This document shows, piece after piece, positions 6,434 to 8,767 of a stretch of DNA of 8,767 bases (its first letter is position 1; each line of letters opens with the position of its first letter). The notes beneath the pieces are model-generated. The model saw only the letters and a program-made list of their open reading frames with translations, was not told the origin of the DNA and did not search any database. This DNA is from RGIG1752 sp045650425 (GTDB lineage: Bacteria; Bacillota_I; Bacilli_A; RF39; UBA660). A program made the position numbers and the translations under genes. The stretch is taken from positions 1 to 8,767 of the forward strand of contig JAZRRD010000023.1 of NCBI GenBank assembly GCA_045650425.1. Reading direction: 5' to 3'.

Positions 6434-7405
6434 GTGAGGGTTATAAAAAAGCCTATAATTAATAAAGTTTATAAAAAAATTAAGGAATATGATGAAATTG
6501 TAATTGCGAGACACATAGGTCCAGATCCTGATGCTTTAGCAAGTCAAATGGCTTTAAAAGAATCTATAATGTTAACTTTTCCAAATAAAAAAGTTTATGC
6601 GGTTGGGTTAGGAGTTTCGAAATTTAAAAGTTATGGTTCTTTAGATAAAGTTGATTTTGACACCTTAAGTAAGCCTTTACTTATCACTTTAGATGTTCCA
6701 AATATGAGAAGAGTAGATGGAATTGAAGGCCTTAAATATGATGATGTTTTAAAAATAGATCATCATCCAGCGGAAGATATTAAGGGTAAAGTTGATTGGA
6801 CAGAAGAAGCTGCATCTAGTACTTGTCAAATGGTTACAGAATTAATACTAAATTCTAAATTAAAATTAAACGAAAAAATTGCGAGTAATCTTTTTTTAGG
6901 AATTATTTCTGATAGTGATAGATTTGTATTAAAGAATACTACGATAGATACTTTTAAAATTACTCTGGATTTATTGGAAAAAAGTAAAATACCATTTACA
7001 GACTTATATAATACATTATATCTAAGGCCAATGAGTGAAATTAAGTTTTATGCTTATTTAACTAATAATTTAACAATTACAGAAAATGGTTTTGGGTATA
7101 TTGAAATACCGCAAGATGTATTTAAAGAATATAATGTAGATGTTGCAACAGCATCAAATATAATTAATAGTTTTAACTTTATTAAAGAATTAATGGTTTG
7201 GATTTTTATAACTTACGAAGAAAAAACAGGATATTATAAAGTAAATCTAAGAAGTAGAGGGCCAGTAATTAATAAAATTGCTGCGAAATATAATGGCGGA
7301 GGACACAAGTTTGCAAGCGGAGCAAAACTTCATAACCGTGAAGAAATACCTCTATTAATTAAAGATTTAGATGAATTATGTAAAGAATTTAAGGGCGAGG
7401 ATTAA
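6434..7405 (+). CDS. nrnA: Bifunctional oligoribonuclease / pAp phosphatase NrnA (DHH-DHHA1 family)
   Basis: NrnA degrades short RNA oligonucleotides to mononucleotides and dephosphorylates 3'-phosphoadenosine 5'-phosphate, using metal ions. The protein has 323 residues (about 310-320 in Bacillus). The DHH domain shows ARHIGPDPDALASQ (25-38, metal ligands His27, Asp31, Asp33), Asp87, the name-giving DHH at 109-111 in KIDHHPAED, and SDSDRF (159-164). The DHHA1 domain shows GPVINKIAAKYNGGGHKFAS (276-295). These match Bacillus NrnA closely. The GTG at 6434 is the first in-frame start after a stop at 6425. The only purine-rich site upstream (GAAGGA, 6427-6432) is just 1 base away, which is tight, but no later ATG, GTG or TTG precedes the first motif. 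It probably depends on translation from ackA, which ends 6 bases earlier. Confidence 0.94.
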   Translation: MRVIKKPIINKVYKKIKEYDEIVIARHIGPDPDALASQMALKESIMLTFPNKKVYAVGLGVSKFKSYGSLDKVDFDTLSKPLLITLDVPNMRRVDGIEGLKYDDVLKIDHHPAEDIKGKVDWTEEAASSTCQMVTELILNSKLKLNEKIASNLFLGIISDSDRFVLKNTTIDTFKITLDLLEKSKIPFTDLYNTLYLRPMSEIKFYAYLTNNLTITENGFGYIEIPQDVFKEYNVDVATASNIINSFNFIKELMVWIFITYEEKTGYYKVNLRSRGPVINKIAAKYNGGGHKFASGAKLHNREEIPLLIKDLDELCKEFKGED

Positions 7406-7417
7406 ATCCTCGTTTTT
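7396..7417 (+). terminator. Intrinsic terminator with the nrnA stop codon as its loop
   Basis: CGAGGAT (7396-7402) pairs with ATCCTCG (7406-7412) in a perfect 7-bp stem. The 3-base loop is exactly the nrnA stop codon TAA (7403-7405). Five T follow (7413-7417). The arrangement parallels the thiI terminator. Confidence 0.8.
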
Positions 7418-7418
7418 A

Positions 7419-7447
7419 TTTACAAATAAAATTTATAATGCTATTAT
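7419..7447 (+). promoter_or_regulatory. Candidate extended -10 promoter for the 189-residue protein gene
   Basis: TTTACA (7419-7424, 5 of 6 to TTGACA) is followed after 17 bases by TATTAT (7442-7447, 5 of 6). A TG one base upstream (7439-7440) gives the extended form TGnTATTAT. Two further TATAAT hexamers at 7434-7439 and 7445-7450 overlap the region, so the exact start may differ. A ribosome site follows at 7461. Confidence 0.5.
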
Positions 7448-7460
7448 AATAACTAAATTT

Positions 7461-7467
7461 AGGAGTG
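7461..7467 (+). promoter_or_regulatory. Strong ribosome binding site with no standard start codon in range
   Basis: AGGAGTG is an excellent Shine-Dalgarno match. In the downstream reading frame, the codon at the proper distance is GTT (7473-7475), beginning VKKFDLVTG. The first ATG in frame is at 7500, 32 bases after the site. The GTG at 7465 is in another frame that stops within nine codons. Confidence 0.5.
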
Positions 7468-7499
7468 TTAACGTTAAAAAGTTTGATTTAGTAACTGGT

Positions 7500-8069
7500 A
7501 TGCATACATTCGAATTTCATAAAGGAGATAATAATTCTCATGAAGCAATTTTTATGACACAATTATTATGCGAGATAAAAGAAAATCCAATTTTAGCTTT
7601 GGAGTTTGCAATATTTGTATATGAGTTTTATTCTAATTTTAAATGGTGGATGCCTTTTCTTCCGGCTTTAGAAAGAGTTGCTTTTGAAATAGGGAATGCT
7701 ATAAAAGTTTTAGAATACTATAGTAGGTGTCACGATAATAGTATAAACATTAATCATGAAATGGAAATTGTTGAAATAGTTACAGATTTTTACATAAGAT
7801 ATAAAGATTATACAGTAGTTGGTTTTTCTGATCAAAAGATAATAGTTACTTCCTCAAAATGGAGTAGTGTAGATTTTTCTTCATATATAAACGATGGTTA
7901 TCTAATTCATATAAAAAAAGCGATAAAAAAGAAAGAGCATGTGGACTTGAGTGGCCGTTTATTTGAGTATTATCCATCGCTTCCTGATGACGTTGAAGAA
8001 TATATAGAAACTTCACGTGATAAATATAACAGGGTTTTAAAACCGTATAATTCTTTAAATAGTGATTAA
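7500..8069 (+). CDS. Uncharacterised protein of about 189 residues (start uncertain)
   Basis: I do not recognise this protein. The frame is open far upstream, overlapping nrnA, but that extension crosses a terminator and promoter and is not credible as protein. ATG 7500 is the first standard start after the promoter and gives 189 residues. The strong AGGAGTG at 7461 suggests that translation may begin near 7473, adding about nine residues (VKKFDLVTG). The protein is soluble, without signal peptide or clear membrane helix. The first ~80 residues look helical and aromatic (EFAIFVYEFYSNFKWWMPFL). The middle looks beta-like (DYTVVGFSDQKIIVTSSKW). The acidic, Tyr-rich end contains YYPSLPDDVEEYIETS. 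No catalytic motif is visible. It has its own promoter and a perfect-palindrome terminator, so it appears to be a single-gene unit between nrnA and recX. Confidence 0.75.
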   Translation: MHTFEFHKGDNNSHEAIFMTQLLCEIKENPILALEFAIFVYEFYSNFKWWMPFLPALERVAFEIGNAIKVLEYYSRCHDNSININHEMEIVEIVTDFYIRYKDYTVVGFSDQKIIVTSSKWSSVDFSSYINDGYLIHIKKAIKKKEHVDLSGRLFEYYPSLPDDVEEYIETSRDKYNRVLKPYNSLNSD

Positions 8070-8094
8070 CATAGCAAAATTTTGCTATGTTTTT
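8069..8094 (+). terminator. Intrinsic terminator formed by a perfect 22-base palindrome
   Basis: Positions 8069-8090 are a perfect inverted repeat with 11-base halves (ACATAGCAAAA and its complement). They fold into a ~9-bp stem with a 4-base loop, followed by TTTT (8091-8094). The stem starts on the last base of the upstream stop codon. Confidence 0.85.
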
Positions 8095-8096
8095 AG

Positions 8097-8126
8097 TTGA
8101 CCGAACGAATGTATTTGTTTTATAAT
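8097..8126 (+). promoter_or_regulatory. Candidate sigma-A promoter for recX
   Basis: TTGACC (8097-8102, 5 of 6) and a perfect TATAAT (8121-8126) are separated by 18 bases. This is the best -35/-10 pair in the window. The ribosome site AGGAG (8133-8137) follows, 6 bases before the ATG at 8144. I see no LexA/DinR-like box in the short region. Confidence 0.75.
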
Positions 8127-8143
8127 TTTATCAGGAGAACAAT

Positions 8144-8767
8144 ATGAAAATTAAAAACTATAAAAAATTAAAAAATGGGCAGTATGAAGTTTGTTTTGAA
8201 AATGATGAAAAAGTCTTATTATATGAAGATGCAATCTTAGATGCTGAACTTTTAAGAAGAACAAAAATTTCGCAAGAAGAGCTCAATATGATAGTTTCTT
8301 TAAATGAAAAGTATGAAGTATATATTAAGTCAATTAAATATTTAAATTCTAAAATGAGGTCAGAAAAAGAAATTAGAACTAAGTTTAAGGATTATTCTTG
8401 TGACGCAGTAAACTATGCTATATTACGTTTAGAAAAAGAGGGATATTTAAATAATAAGTCTTACATAAATGCTTATGTAAATGATCAAGTAAATTTAAAA
8501 ATAATTGGGCCAAATAAGATAAAAAAAGATTTAAATAGTCTTGGATTTGATGAACGGGATTTTCAAGAAGTAATCGATAATATAGAAGATGAAGTTTGGT
8601 TTGTGAAAATACGAAAATTAATTGATAAAGCTATTAAATCAAATCATAATAAGAGTAATTCTAGCTTATTAATAAAAATAACTAATGATTTAATAAATAA
8701 AGGATTCCCGTCTTATTTAATAGCAGATGAACTAAATAAAATTAAATTTAATGATGATTCATCATTG
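8144..8767 (+). CDS. recX: Regulatory protein RecX, 3'-truncated
   Basis: RecX binds RecA filaments and modulates recombination and the SOS response. The ATG at 8144 has AGGAG 6 bases upstream. The frame stays open for 208 codons to the right edge. RecX proteins of Bacilli run to about 260-270 residues, so the C-terminus is missing. The protein is rich in Lys and helical throughout, as expected for tandem three-helix RecX repeats. Family-typical stretches are YIKSIKYLNSKMRSEKEIRT (residues 60-79), the RLEKEGYLNNKSYINAYVND stretch (95-114) and KIIGPNKIKKDLNSLGFDE (119-137), corresponding to the GYlnD..ya..yv.d and GP..I...L...Gi patterns. It has its own promoter, and no recA is in view. Assignment rests on these motifs. 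Confidence 0.88.
   Translation, partial: MKIKNYKKLKNGQYEVCFENDEKVLLYEDAILDAELLRRTKISQEELNMIVSLNEKYEVYIKSIKYLNSKMRSEKEIRTKFKDYSCDAVNYAILRLEKEGYLNNKSYINAYVNDQVNLKIIGPNKIKKDLNSLGFDERDFQEVIDNIEDEVWFVKIRKLIDKAIKSNHNKSNSSLLIKITNDLINKGFPSYLIADELNKIKFNDDSSL

Noticed and set aside
7371..7499. Upstream extension of the 189-residue gene, overlapping nrnA
   Set aside because: It would run through the nrnA terminator and the promoter at 7419-7447, has no ribosome site, and codes for low-complexity sequence.
1..8767. CRISPR arrays, insertion sequences, phage genes, tRNA or rRNA
   Set aside because: I scanned for spaced direct repeats, terminal inverted repeats, transposase motifs and tRNA-like conserved loops and saw none. 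The window is housekeeping in character.

Overview
The window is strongly AT-rich, all genes lie on the plus strand, and intergenic gaps are short. Standard stop codons, TGG for Trp, GGAGG-type ribosome binding sites and a set of Bacilli-type genes (ezrA, the ThiI-linked nifS/nifZ type, ackA, nrnA, recX) point to a low-GC Bacillota of class Bacilli, plausibly an uncultured, reduced-genome gut-type lineage. The lineage below class level is inference.

Layout. Positions 1-1472 hold the C-terminal ~490 residues of the division regulator EzrA. After an 11-base gap comes a 350-residue protein I do not recognise (1484-2536). A ~94-base stretch with a strong hairpin and a terminator (2537-2630) leads straight into a promoter for a nifS-like aminotransferase gene (2656-3771). 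That gene is one base away from thiI (3773-4957). A terminator whose loop contains the thiI stop codon precedes a 61-codon gene (5002-5187) resembling a divergent alpha/beta-type small acid-soluble spore protein. A second terminator/promoter unit leads to acetate kinase (5249-6427), followed after 6 bases by the oligoribonuclease/pAp phosphatase gene nrnA (6434-7405). An unrecognised ~189-residue protein (about 7500-8069) has its own promoter. The start of recX (8144 to the right edge) also has its own promoter.

How the genes relate. From memory, the order ezrA ... nifZ-thiI-sspA ... ackA ... nrnA is a chromosomal neighbourhood of Bacillus subtilis, so this looks like a compacted vertically inherited region and not a mobile island. 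NifS and ThiI would normally work as a pair: the desulfurase passes persulfide sulfur to ThiI for 4-thiouridine in tRNA.

The most notable point is that this NifS keeps the PLP-binding lysine but has no cysteine in the catalytic loop. It has also lost the usual GGGQE and RSGT motifs, although ThiI looks intact. I see no CRISPR array, transposon, tRNA, rRNA, prophage or defence system. No stretch longer than 300 bases lacks a gene.
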